Below, piece after piece: positions 44,257-55,164 of a stretch of 64,000 nt of DNA. The notes below the pieces were generated by a model. The model saw nothing but the letters and a program-made list of their open reading frames with translations. It was not told where the DNA came from and did no database searches. The DNA comes from Fragilariopsis cylindrus CCMP1102. Taxonomy: Eukaryota; Bacillariophyta; Bacillariophyceae; Bacillariales; Bacillariaceae. A program made the position numbers and the translations under genes. Position 1 is the first letter of the stretch. Each line of letters begins with the position of its first letter. The stretch is from the NCBI GenBank assembly GCA_900095095.1, contig FMBT01000314.1, positions 248,001-312,000 on the forward strand. The letters run 5' to 3'.

Positions 44257-46179
44257 ATGGGTGATTCTTCTAATACCGCCAGCAGTGCTGCTGCAACTGC
44301 AATGGGTACTGGTTATAATGATGCCACTGTCATTCGCCGCCGCATTAAAAAAGAAGATGAAGCTGAAGGAGAAGTAGAAGGTCATAACATGTATCACAAT
44401 GGCAAATACAGTAATAAGAATTATGGTGCTGATAATTGTAATTTAAATCGCGAACGAGTACTATTACAAGCAAAAGTCAAAAAAGAGGAGGAAGGCAACA
44501 ATAATAAAAACGACGATCACGATCAAGAAAATGAAGAAGAAGGTTCAACAACCCCAAAAAGTATTGACGACAATTATGATGACGATAACGAAAACGAAAA
44601 CAATAAACAAGATGAAGGCGAAGATGAAGATGATAATTGCCAACATGATTATTTGTCTCTTTATCCTATGGCAGTAGCAGTAGGCGACGATGATGATGAT
44701 GGTGATGGTGATGATGATGAAGATGATATACCGATTGTAGCAAACCGAGTAACGTCTTCATCGTCATCATCATCGCAAATCGAACAAGAGTTTGTCAAAT
44801 ATGAAAATAATGATAGTAGTATCACCAATAATAGCAGCAACAATAGCAGCAACAACAACAACAACAACAGCATCGAGGAGGAGGAGGAGGAGGAGAAGGA
44901 GGAAAACTACGATTCAAGTGATGACGAGGCAGTCGAACGAAGGATGCATAATAATAACCGCGCTAATACTGCTGCAGGAATGGATAGAAAAGAAAAAGAG
45001 AAGGGAAAGAACAACACGAAGAAAAAGAAGAGAATAATTACGGGCCCAAATAATGATAATGGTAACGACGATGATGATACCTGTCGCGAAATGCTACACA
45101 GAATTACAACAACTCGTTTGAGGAAGAAAACACGACAGAATGAAAGAAACTATGATGAGTCTAGCAGTAGAAAACGAAAACATTGTCGTGATGATGATGA
45201 CAATGATGATGACAATGATGATGACAATGATGATGACAATGATGATGACAATGGCAATGGCAATGGCAATGGCAATGGCAATATGAATGACGATGACGAT
45301 GACAATGAAAGTAAACCACCGGCTAAAAAGAAGGTGAGACGCCATCTATCAACCGATCCCTTCACGAATCCTGTGGGAGGTATTGATGATAATGATAATG
45401 ATGATGATGATGATGATGATGATGCGTATGAGGATGTTGGTGACAATGAGTACAATGCAGATTCTGATCATGATGACAACGATGCTGTATCGTCCACAAA
45501 ATCAAAAAAAGGAAAGGATACATTGGGAAGATACACATCGTCCAATGCTAGAAGATGGGACAAATATTTCCAACGTCTTGTTGCCTATAAAAAGGAATAC
45601 AATTCTACTACTGTACCTTTCGCGTATAAAGTAAATGGTCTAAATCTTGGAATTTGGTTTAATAATCAAAGGCAGTCCTACAACAGGAATGAACTTTCCG
45701 TAGAACGGACAAAACGATTGAAATCCATCAGAGTTGTTTGGAACATACCTGATTGTGATCCATGGGTGGAAATGTATCAGTTACTCGTTGCATACAAAAA
45801 ACAGCACAAGTCTACCAATGTGCCTGTCAAGTACAAAAAAGATCCAAAACTTGGATCATGGGTTCACTCTCAACGGTGTTATTACTGGAACGAAGAACTT
45901 TCCGAAGAGCGGATCAATCGTCTTGAATCAGTTGGTTTTGTTTGGAATACACTCGATGCAAAATGGACGGCGATGTATCATAAACTGGTGGAGTACAAGA
46001 AGCACCATCACGGATTAACGACAGTACCACAACGATACACGGAAGACCTTTCTCTTGGGAAATGGGTCCATTATCAAAAATACGCCTACAGCAAAGGTAG
46101 TTTGTCGGAAAAACGCTTGAAACTTCTGAATGCAATCAATTTTGTTTGGTCAGCGAAGAAGAATGCTTCTTCCTCATAA
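44257..46179 (+). CDS. Acidic protein with three C-terminal HA repeats
   Basis: The protein has 640 residues. The first 430 are acidic and low complexity (Asp and Asn runs, and a long GN repeat). They contain HDYLSLY at residues 130-136, the same motif as in the two zinc-finger proteins. They also hold three sites fitting the SUMO consensus (hydrophobic-Lys-x-Glu): IKKE near 30, VKKE near 74 and VKYE near 175. Basic stretches (KKKKR; RKRKH) could be nuclear signals. Residues ~435-635 are three helicase-associated units with W-x2-Y/M, N-S/K-T-x-V-P, LG-x-W-x2-N/S-QR, RxxRLxS and FVW. HA units probably bind nucleic acid. A nuclear regulator is the likely role. Confidence 0.82.
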   Translation: MGDSSNTASSAAATAMGTGYNDATVIRRRIKKEDEAEGEVEGHNMYHNGKYSNKNYGADNCNLNRERVLLQAKVKKEEEGNNNKNDDHDQENEEEGSTTPKSIDDNYDDDNENENNKQDEGEDEDDNCQHDYLSLYPMAVAVGDDDDDGDGDDDEDDIPIVANRVTSSSSSSSQIEQEFVKYENNDSSITNNSSNNSSNNNNNNSIEEEEEEEKEENYDSSDDEAVERRMHNNNRANTAAGMDRKEKEKGKNNTKKKKRIITGPNNDNGNDDDDTCREMLHRITTTRLRKKTRQNERNYDESSSRKRKHCRDDDDNDDDNDDDNDDDNDDDNGNGNGNGNGNMNDDDDDNESKPPAKKKVRRHLSTDPFTNPVGGIDDNDNDDDDDDDDAYEDVGDNEYNADSDHDDNDAVSSTKSKKGKDTLGRYTSSNARRWDKYFQRLVAYKKEYNSTTVPFAYKVNGLNLGIWFNNQRQSYNRNELSVERTKRLKSIRVVWNIPDCDPWVEMYQLLVAYKKQHKSTNVPVKYKKDPKLGSWVHSQRCYYWNEELSEERINRLESVGFVWNTLDAKWTAMYHKLVEYKKHHHGLTTVPQRYTEDLSLGKWVHYQKYAYSKGSLSEKRLKLLNAINFVWSAKKNASSS

Positions 46180-46670
46180 TAATGGTTTAGTCTTGTGGTC
46201 TACTTCGGATCTTAATACTCGGAGGAAATAGGTCCCGGTATGATATGAAGATCGTAGGATAGCACTGGTGCTTTGCTGATCTGGATGGAGATGTAGGTGC
46301 TCGTCATGCATGGCGACGGTGGAAAATCTCCAACTGGTGGAGATTGTCTTGTTACCTTAGCGTTAACGACAAGGATTACTTGTGTCGTAGAGAAAGAAAG
46401 GAATAGGAAGGAAGAGAACGGTACTAAAGAAATAAATAGTACTCTACTAGCAGCATCATTCTTAATGATTCGATTCGATTCAGTACGTAAACTAGCTAAA
46501 CCAGAAGGCCTAATTTAAAATTTTGTACGTTACAATTTGTAAATTTTATTCTTGTGCTTTTCTTTTCTTTTCTTTTTCGTGATTTTTCCCAATCGTTAAA
46601 ATATACGGGATAACCTCTTCTTCTTTTTTTCATTCACTTTTACTGTTTTTTGCTCAAAATTTTTATTTAT
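46180..46670. other. Convergent 3' region, no gene seen
   Basis: The region lies between the HA-repeat gene (+) and the NAD synthetase gene (-). A 73-codon frame at 46297 has no motif. Confidence 0.5.
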
Positions 46671-49103
46671 TTATCGTTCTAAAAATTGATTTTGTTTGAT
46701 AACTTTTTCTTCTTGTTCATTCTCATTTTCATATTGTTTTACCATTAAATCAATAGTATAAAATTGTCTTGTCCATTTAGTATTATATAAAAATGGACGT
46801 AAATCATATCGATTATCATCTGGTGAATATCCTTCTGCATGATACGATGGTGTGATGGTACACATTTTATGTCTATTAATAGAATAATAATAGAAAAATC
46901 GTTTCACTTTCACTGCTACTTCATTTGGAGTATGTAAATGACTCCATTCATCCACCAATCGTTTATACATTGATACTGGCCCGCATCTATTTAATTTACG
47001 TAATTTACCAAACCAACCAAGTTCTTCATAGGACATACCCATTTCTTCTTCATCTAATTGTGAATGTTCGGCTGCTTGTGCTGCTTCGGTAGTAGTAGTG
47101 TCGTCTCCATCATTGTCATTATTATCAGAAGCAGTACTAGTAGAAGAATTTGGACGTAATTCTGCTGTGGGTGGTGCATTAGCAATCTCAGCTAATACAT
47201 TCGATGCTAATTTATATTTAGAATTGGACGATGCCCATAATAACATTGCTTTTAAATCTTGTTTGGATATCGAACCAATTGGATTTAAATCAGCAGAGGA
47301 ACAATCATATTTTGTCATGTAACCACGTAATCCTTCATCCACATTCGCTGATCCTAATACCAATAAAAAACTGGTACCACATTTACCAGTACTAGTACCA
47401 GCAGTACTTGAATTACTTGAATGATTACGCACCCATGGTAATAATTGTGCAAATAAATAGGCTGTGACCATACGTAATCTTGCTTGTATATTTTGTAATG
47501 CTAAATCTTCTGTTAATGTACCACCATTCACAAGGAATTGAGGTGTCAATCCGCCATTACCAAAAGAAGAAGTTGCTAATGTAAATACTTTTAGAACAGC
47601 AGTCACCATTAAATCAATTGGTACAGTTAAATGATAACTACCAATTGCTGCACCTAAACGTTTGGCACGTGATGTTGTTACGTCTGATGAATTCACGGTG
47701 CCCATAAATATTGTATGTAAGATATGATTGGCAATATCTTGTGATGATTTTGGTACCCACAACAATTTACTTTCTTTAGTAGCACCGTCATATCCACAAA
47801 TACGACGTAATTCATTTAGTACCTGTTGATCTGGATCATCGTCTGAATCTGGATCTACTATCGACGCAATTATTTCATCATATATTAGTGTACACATTGC
47901 CATTACAATGGTTGCCACAGCAGAGGAATCAGCACCACCACTTAATGGTAATAAATATCCAGAGGCACCGGATCTACGTAAATAATCCCATAACCAACAG
48001 GCTGGTCCGAAACAACATTCTTCTTCTGGTAGATGATAATGAACTGATATTGGTTTAGTTAATTTGTTGTTCATACTACCTCTAGAAGACAGAAGTCGTA
48101 CATCTGGTGCGTCAACAATATCATTGTCCGACGAACCACCATTGAAAGATGCATTATTATTCTTTTGTTGTTGTACTTGTATACCAAAGGATGGTATAGA
48201 GGATCGGAACGAACGGATCTCATCTAAATCAACAGTAGCCGATATAACTTCAACATCACATAATGAAAATTGTTTACTTTGTTTTAATATAAAACCATTT
48301 AGTACTATCAGAGAAGATCCATCATAATATAATCGTCCACCATCACAACCGCATTGGTTACTATATAAGTATAATCCACCTGATTTAGAAGTAGCGGATT
48401 GAATTAATTCAATACGTTTATTGAGTTTTCGTAATTCATGATGACTACCAGAACCATTTCCAATAATATCACATCCTTTTAAACTCAAGTTAATGTGTGA
48501 TGATTGTGGTGTCCATAATTCTTCACAGGATTCACAACCAATTAAAATATCATCAAAGGTTCTTATACAAGAACTGGATATACCAAATGGTACTGTATGA
48601 GGATGATTTTTGGTGATTTCATGTTTTGATAAAGTATCACGGACCCAGATTGGAATAGTAAATAAACTATTTTCTATACCAGTATAGGCTGTAAAGTATC
48701 GTGATTCACGATAATTACCATTATCGGCCATCGATGTTTTGGGTCTAATTAATAAGATACAATGATTCATAACAAGGATACGACAATTATAGAAACATCC
48801 ATCATTGCCCATCAATGGCATACCAAAATCACATAATAAGTCTTTTGTGGTATTTGGATCAATTAATAATTCAATTAATGATTGCCAAGAATGATTCATG
48901 GTATCGATTTCTAAAAAATGATCTTCACATCCGTAACCACATATTTCTAATTCAGGTCCTAATCGATACGTTGCATTATCACGATTTTTAGCAAGTCGAC
49001 AAGATTCTTTAATTCTCTCAAGATTACCATCAAAATCTAATGCCCATTGATTTAACGAACAGGTGGATACGGTGATTCTATTATTACCCATACTTGCACT
49101 CAT
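46671..49103 (-). CDS. NADSYN1: Glutamine-dependent NAD(+) synthetase
   Basis: This is the last enzyme of NAD synthesis: deamido-NAD, ATP and glutamine give NAD. The single exon encodes 810 residues. The N-terminal ~300 residues are the nitrilase-type glutaminase, with the catalytic Glu in GPELEICGYGCED (about 51-53), the Lys in LIRPK and the Cys in IGCESCEELW. The C-terminal synthetase domain has the ATP PP-loop LPLSGGADSSAVAT near 385-395, then LGSANVDEGLRGYMTKYDCS, SADLNPIGSISK and a C-terminus of KRFFYYYSINRHKM, YSPDDNRYDLRPFLY. The length is slightly above the eukaryotic norm of about 700 because of low-complexity inserts, for example near 660-690. The start (MSASMGNNRI) is followed by the expected VSTCSLNQWALDF. 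All key motifs are present, so it should be active in the cytosol. Confidence 0.95.
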   Translation of the reverse strand: MSASMGNNRITVSTCSLNQWALDFDGNLERIKESCRLAKNRDNATYRLGPELEICGYGCEDHFLEIDTMNHSWQSLIELLIDPNTTKDLLCDFGMPLMGNDGCFYNCRILVMNHCILLIRPKTSMADNGNYRESRYFTAYTGIENSLFTIPIWVRDTLSKHEITKNHPHTVPFGISSSCIRTFDDILIGCESCEELWTPQSSHINLSLKGCDIIGNGSGSHHELRKLNKRIELIQSATSKSGGLYLYSNQCGCDGGRLYYDGSSLIVLNGFILKQSKQFSLCDVEVISATVDLDEIRSFRSSIPSFGIQVQQQKNNNASFNGGSSDNDIVDAPDVRLLSSRGSMNNKLTKPISVHYHLPEEECCFGPACWLWDYLRRSGASGYLLPLSGGADSSAVATIVMAMCTLIYDEIIASIVDPDSDDDPDQQVLNELRRICGYDGATKESKLLWVPKSSQDIANHILHTIFMGTVNSSDVTTSRAKRLGAAIGSYHLTVPIDLMVTAVLKVFTLATSSFGNGGLTPQFLVNGGTLTEDLALQNIQARLRMVTAYLFAQLLPWVRNHSSNSSTAGTSTGKCGTSFLLVLGSANVDEGLRGYMTKYDCSSADLNPIGSISKQDLKAMLLWASSNSKYKLASNVLAEIANAPPTAELRPNSSTSTASDNNDNDGDDTTTTEAAQAAEHSQLDEEEMGMSYEELGWFGKLRKLNRCGPVSMYKRLVDEWSHLHTPNEVAVKVKRFFYYYSINRHKMCTITPSYHAEGYSPDDNRYDLRPFLYNTKWTRQFYTIDLMVKQYENENEQEEKVIKQNQFLER

Positions 49104-49921
49104 TATTATACTATTTGTATTTGTATTTGTATTTTGTGTGTGTTTTCACCTGCTGGTGGCTGAAATCTGGACCTGAATCTGACCTGCTATTTATTTACTT
49201 ACTCTGGTAAATCAAATACAATGGATTCGTATCGATTCGTATCGATTCAATTCGATTTTGTCAAAAGTCAAAAATCAAATTAGGCAGTCGAGTCGATACT
49301 GTACAGCAAAATAAACGGAACGGCACTGTTCAATTAATTCCAATTCTATTTGTCAATTCCTATACCTATTGTATTGTATTCAGTTTTTGCTTACAAAGTG
49401 GTGTTGCGTTGCGTTGCTGCTTACGTAATGAGGGCGGGGGGTCGATTGATTTCGATTTCGATTTCGATTGATTGATTCTTACTGCCTTTATTCTTGGATA
49501 TACAGTATTTCTTTCATCGGAAGATCTTGCTTGCTGTTGATTTTTTTTTTTGATTTGCAAAAAAATTAAAATCGTCGTAGTAGTAGTGCGTACGATCGAC
49601 TTGTTCCTACGTCGGTTAGACGCACCAGACGATTAAAAAGGGGAGATCGAAGTAAAGAATGAATGAAATCAAATCAGATCTCAGCACAACTCCCCCTTAA
49701 CAGTTGTCGTAGAATTTCCACACAACAAAAGCGTAGAGAACCCTTAAAGTCTATCCAAACTTGTTTCTTATTAAAAGACTAATCAAATGGACTATTATAC
49801 AGGGAAAGTTACTATCAATATTTATAATCTACATAGGTGGTGGTACAAAAAATTTAAGTTGCTATTGCTAATTTGATTCAGGGTCTGTGGCTTTCTTTAG
49901 CTAGTACATTACGTCGTGTCG
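49104..49921. other. Intergenic region, no gene seen
   Basis: The region holds the promoter of the NAD synthetase gene and the 3' end of the HSF-like gene. Short GATTC/TCGATT runs lie near 49219-49270 and 49441-49475. No reading frame has a motif. Confidence 0.5.
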
Positions 49922-52900
49922 CTATGTGTTGTGCATAAAATGCACTCCTTGAACATCTTTCTGAGACGACCCGCGCGGTAGTGTTGTAATGGAAACATTC
50001 GAACGAGTTCTCCTGGTTCTTCTTTGTGAGGTAGTAGCTAGAGACAAGTCTTGGTCAGTGTCATAATCAAGAAAAGAAATTGCAAGCCTTTGTCGTGCAC
50101 GCTCAGGAGCTTTTCGTTTGTTCCTAATCTTGCGACGTTGCAGTCGCCACTTGATATCACTATCTGCTTTACAATGACAATCCTTCCATTCAGCACATTC
50201 GGATGCTTTTATATCACAAACAAAGCAATAGCAATTCGGACAAAAATGTTCTGGATTCTTCGTAAATGACTTTACAACACATTCGTGCCTTGGATGAGGA
50301 TAATCCGACAGAGCATTCTTTCCAGTTGATCCAGTAATTTGAATATCATCATCTTCCTCTAGTGGGTCAAATCTTTCTTCGTTTCGCTCTTCTACTTCTA
50401 GGAGGTCATCAATATCAATAGGTGCTGATGAGGATCCAATAACAATAATGTCATCGTTGTCCTCAATCGTTTCTTCTTCTTCTCCAACTTGTTGGTGGTC
50501 TGAAGCTCGTGGCTTTAGTGTATCTTCGCTTTCTTTTTCGTGTTCTTCTCCCTTTTCCTCGTTAAGAAGATCAATAATAGAAGGTGACGGATCATCATCA
50601 TGTCGATTCTTGCTTTTATCGGTTATACTACCATTTGGGAAATTACGTCGTTCAACATCATCGTTGTTCATTGCTGTTTTACTTTTGATTTCAGTTACAG
50701 GATGGGAAGTCACAATACGCTTTTGAGCAGTTTCATCTGCCTTCGATTGAAGTGAGATTTGAAGCTTAGTGAGCTCTACTTGATCTTCGTCCTTGTCGTC
50801 ATCAAGGAGATCAATAACATCATGACCTGCTGATGTAGCTTCACCTCGTTTGTCACTATTATCTTCGCCATTACGTTGTGAGTTAACAATTGGATGTGAA
50901 GTCACAGTACCTATTTGAGCCGTTCTATCAGCCTTCGATTGAGGAGAGACTTGTAGTTTCGTGAGCTCTGCTCGATCTTCGTCATTGTCGTCATCAAGAA
51001 GATCAATAACATCACGGCCTACTGATGTATCTTCACCTCGTTCGCCACTATTGTCTTCACCATTACATTGTGGATTAACAATTGGATGTGGAACATCATT
51101 ATCATTTTGAGACAATCCATCTGCCATTGATTGAGGAGAGATTTGTAGTTTCGTGAGCTCTGCTCGATCTTCGTCATTGTCGTCATCAATTACTTCACGA
51201 CATGCTGATTTTCGCTTAGGTCTTTTGTTATCTTGCTCAACAATCGACTGCCCAACCGACTCCAACATGGTAATAGTAGAAACAGAGTTTGGGAGGGCGG
51301 GACCACCAATAGATGGAGTTCTCAATCCAACTAATGCTTTTTTAATCTTGGTTATGACATCCAATCGCGGAACAACATGCCATTGATTTGTACTATCGGC
51401 TTTTAAGAATCGACCACCAATTTGATAATGAATATGATCAATAACCATATTAGCAACTAAAGCTCTATCACCTATAGCCTCCAATTGAGGTCTATATTTT
51501 CTTACAATATCCCTATAAACTTTATTCCCAGGATGTTTCTTACATTTCCGTGGTCCCATTAGAACATCATGATCATTCACATCATCAATCACAATGCTTT
51601 GAGGCAGAAGATAAAGAGAGAAATCATCAGTAGCAATAGACATATGATTTTTGTCTCCGTCATCTTTATTGGTAGTAGCAGAAGACGTAGCATTAATCCG
51701 TGTTTGAGGTACATCCAAGTCTTCTCTTTCTAATGATTGGATGATTGCTTCGGATGGTAAACTGATTCTGACCTTTCTACTAGTAGATGATGTGTCATTC
51801 ACAGCGGTGATTGTGTTAGCACTATTGAACTTTTTGCGTGCCGATTTCGTCACATACTGATTTTTCTGAACTGGATTAACAAAATCTAATCTCTTAACTT
51901 GGCCACGAACAAAGTGCGGGTGACGGTATCGGTAACTTCCTTCAGTATCATTACCAACAATTTTTTCGAATCCAAAATAAATCAAGGAATCTTCAAACGA
52001 AGAAAATATCATCCACCATCTCTTACGAATACACCGCCGCCTTAAGATCCTATTCGCAGATAAATGTACCTTGGGGATTACAAATGAATCTCCTGAAGGG
52101 AGCCAATGAATAAAATCTGCGTAGCCTTTTTGTTCCGAGTCTTCCAACATATTATAAAGCTCCCTTGGAAAATGCCGTGATCGCGAGACATTGAGCTGTC
52201 GTCGGAATTTTTGGAAATATCTAGCTTGTTTAGATTCGGATATAACTCGTTCAGATTCTGATCTTCTTTCCTTTTTTTTCGGTTTTGTCCAGATGCCATT
52301 GGATTCGTCAGTCATAATGTCTTCGTTGGTTTCTTCAGTACTCAAGTCGTCAATAATTTTCCTTTTGTCTGAATGCTTTGTCAATGAGTGTTTTCTGTGT
52401 ATTAGATTGAATGGTAACAACGAATCGATGACACCATCCACTACGACACGTATTCGTTTTATGTCCATTAGATTAACTCCAGCGGCGACATCTCCAGTCC
52501 TTGCCTTTTTTTGGCTGCGACGTGAAGCAGAATGCCTAGAGCTATTTTCCCTCTTACATTTCGAAGTCCTAGAACTTGGAGTGTTTTTCTGACGTGATAC
52601 ATCACTGCTTTTAATTGTCTCATAGTGAGAAAGTAGATGATCTATTCCTTCTCTAAGAAACTCTTCAGAATCTCCATCATCATATAGCACATGGTAAAAC
52701 TTATTCTTTGGGCAGAACTTATCCAAAGTACCAAAATAGATTTCTCCATTGAAGTCCTTCCCAATACGCCTACCAATCAAATCTTTTCTAGCATCCATAT
52801 CCAACTGTTTTGGAATAAAGATTGACTTTTTTTGACTTTGCTGCTTCGTTTTGTTTAAATTTTTACTAACACTCGAGCAAATATCACTACCATCATCTAA

Positions 52901-53936
52901 GTCTGTTGTTTTGAGACCGGCATTTGTTACAACTACGTTCGACTTGTCCATCACACTTCTCTGTTCTTGTTGAAGCCTATCAAGTTCGATTTGATATACC
53001 ACTCCCACTCGAACATTCTTGTCCATGAAGTCAAGATACATCTTGATTTTTGATTCAAAAGAAGAACCGAACGATTTCGTTCTGTTGAATACCTGGTACG
53101 CTGCGAAAGCTCTAGCAACAAAGATTTGACATTTGAAACAATTCCGCTTCTGGGTATCAAAAATAAATGCCTTTTCTTTGTTATTTTTGTTTGAAGCTAG
53201 GCTAAGATAATTTTCTTCGAAACCCCAAGTCTCTAATGCCTGTAAAATAGGAAACCGGGTGAGTGGATATATTACTATATGAGAATCATTCCCTCTTAAG
53301 TAGCAGAAACAATATCCGTATTGATCACGTTCGAATTCACATTCACAATAACATACGTACCTCTATCACAAGTTCAAAACAATCTAAACTTGAAACAATA
53401 GATCCTAATACATTGGTATCACCTTTTGAAAATCGTTCTCCGTATAAACATAGAAGCAGATCTCTTTTCGGGATTGAACCAAAGTCTCGACCTCTAATTC
53501 TTCCTCCCAACCAGTTTACACTAAATATAATTCCAGATTCTAGAATTTCTAAACGTGCATTCAGTAGGTGACGAGCATTCTCCCCATGATAGAATACGTC
53601 ATATAATTCTTCGAAACAAGCTTCGTCCGACTCGGCACATCGTTGACCATCGTAAGGGGATTTTGTGATGTTTGGCATTTTATCTCGAGTATTTTTCGTA
53701 GTAGTAGCAGTAGCGGCAGCAGCAGCAGTAGCAGCAGTAGCAGTAGTAGGACGAGGAGAAACAATTATAGCATCCGATGCAGCTAAATTGGCTGCTGATT
53801 TGTTGTTGATGTAAAAAGAAGAAAAATCTATCTTCAAGTGTTGCTGTGGTTTACTTCCAACGCCACTGCTCCTGGAGGTATCATGTGAAGATATCATCGC
53901 CGTTGTCGACGTCGCAATTGTCGCCATTGTCGCCAT
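49922..53936 (-). CDS. Tudor-like, HSF-like and DUF6824-like multidomain protein with SIM array
   Basis: Exon 1 is 53936..53361 and exon 2 is 53239..49922, joined in phase 0 (ATAGAG|GTACGT...TTACAG|GCATTAGAG), giving about 1297 residues. In order: a conserved N-terminal part of unknown type; a Tudor-like domain near 332-398 (GRRIGKDFNGEIYFGT, YHVLYDDGDSEE); and an HSF-type domain near 528-641 (HFPRELYNMLE, FIHWLPSGDSFVI, SSFEDSLIYFGFEKI, YRHPHFVRG). Next is a DUF6824-like domain near 758-828 (HPGNKVYRDIVRKYRP, GGRFLKADSTNQW). Three repeats of ~67 residues follow near 868-1031. Hydrophobic-acidic motifs lie in and after them (VIDLLDDD twice, IIDLLNEE, IIVIGSS, IDIDDLL), resembling SUMO-interaction motifs. 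The Cys-rich C-terminus has FCPNCYCFVCD and CAEWKDCHC. A nuclear chromatin or transcription role is likely. If the join is wrong, exon 1 would be a separate short gene. Confidence 0.82.
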
Positions 53937-54513
53937 CGTTTGCCTCTCCGAACACTTCGATATGAATTAGTAGTAAGGAAATAAATAAAAAAAAATTAAA
54001 ACACATAAAAGTCTCGGTGTTCTCGTGTCAGCATGTGAAGATTTTGGTTCGTTTTATGCGCGCCTGTTTTCGATCTTTGACTCACTCGACTCACTTGACT
54101 CGGGAAAGTTCTCTTCCGCGAACTTTTCTTGTCAAGAAGTTTTGGTTCACTATTTCAATGATATCGATTTTTGTCACAGCAAAAACGTGTTGGTTGCTTT
54201 CCTGTCATCACGTTCGGTCCGTTAAAACTCTGCATAGTGATACAGTATGTTATCACTATTACAGCATACGATTGGTGTCTCGATACCAACGCCGAGTGAA
54301 GTGGAGTTGTAATGAAAGTTTCACTTTTTCAAGCAATGACACGTTGTGCTTGCCTATTATAAGTGAATAATTGAGTCACCACGTTCGGTCAGTTATGTCT
54401 GTACAACGATAGCTCAATAAAAAAGATAAAGTTACGGATCGTGAATATTAGAAAAGTACATCGTAGTATACTCGTTTCATTGTGCTCACTCAAAAACCTG
54501 TCATTTTCGATCG
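53937..54513. promoter_or_regulatory. Divergent intergenic region, presumed bidirectional promoter
   Basis: This 577-bp stretch separates the start of the HSF-like gene (-) from the start of the small unknown gene (+), so both promoters must fit here. I cannot name a motif. A repeated CGTTCGGTC[AC]GTTA lies near 54211-54225 and 54382-54395. Confidence 0.4.
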
Positions 54514-55164
54514 ATGGATATAATTTTGATAAAATATTCATTCAACCACAGCAGCAGCATGGACAACAACAACAACAACAACAACAACAACGAGAAAGAT
54601 GAAACCATCTGGCGTTTTGGTCGAGTGAGTAAAACAAACTTTGGCTCTACCGCATTATTATATGATAGTTGTTATTGCATGTTATGTAGTCGTTTGGCAA
54701 CAATGAAGAGGACCACAAAAGAAGTGCTGGCACATCGACAGGATAAGTTTCACAACGAAATTGTGCGTGGGATTACAATATTTCAAGAAGCGAAAAAACG
54801 TATCGATGATGTTAGTGTGATGGACGAAGTAGTAAAGTGTGATCTACAACGGCTTGGATATGTACCGGATTTAATCAAAGAGCTCTTTGTGAAATATTAC
54901 ATGGATGAAAAGACCAAACAAAGTATCTATATTGAAGCGAGACGATTGTGTGATTCGTATGTGAAAAAGGAACCTTTAGTTTTACTTGAGTTAGCTCTAT
55001 GGAAGAATGCATGTCTTATTCGTAATCCAACAACTCAAGATGTTACTGCGAGTGGTATGGTTCATTATCTTCTCTGTGGTGGCTGGAAGGAAAACAAACT
55101 CGCATCACGTCATGATCAGTTGATTGAAATTGCTATCACTAATGTTCTTCCATTTCTTGGATAA
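54514..55164 (+). CDS. Hypothetical protein, 216 residues
   Basis: I do not recognise a family. The likely start is the second Met (MDNNNNN, 54559), since the first 15 codons look like 5' UTR. An Asn run is followed by an ordered part. It contains TIWRFGRVSKTNFGSTALLY, C-Y-C-M-L-C, an alpha-helical stretch with HRQDKFHNEIVRGITIF and AKKRIDD, VMDEVVKCDLQRLGYVPDL, and a C-terminal LLELALWKNACLI with LLCGGWKENKLASRHDQ. The predicted shape is mostly helical with one cysteine pair. It has the ordered, non-repetitive look of a conserved protein. It shares a divergent promoter region with the HSF-like gene. Confidence 0.65.
   Translation: MDIILIKYSFNHSSSMDNNNNNNNNNEKDETIWRFGRVSKTNFGSTALLYDSCYCMLCSRLATMKRTTKEVLAHRQDKFHNEIVRGITIFQEAKKRIDDVSVMDEVVKCDLQRLGYVPDLIKELFVKYYMDEKTKQSIYIEARRLCDSYVKKEPLVLLELALWKNACLIRNPTTQDVTASGMVHYLLCGGWKENKLASRHDQLIEIAITNVLPFLG

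Noticed and set aside
45094-45455. Ile/Val-rich and Ser-rich - strand frames opposite the acidic HA-repeat gene
   Set aside because: They mirror GAT/AAC codon runs. The + strand frame has real HA domains.
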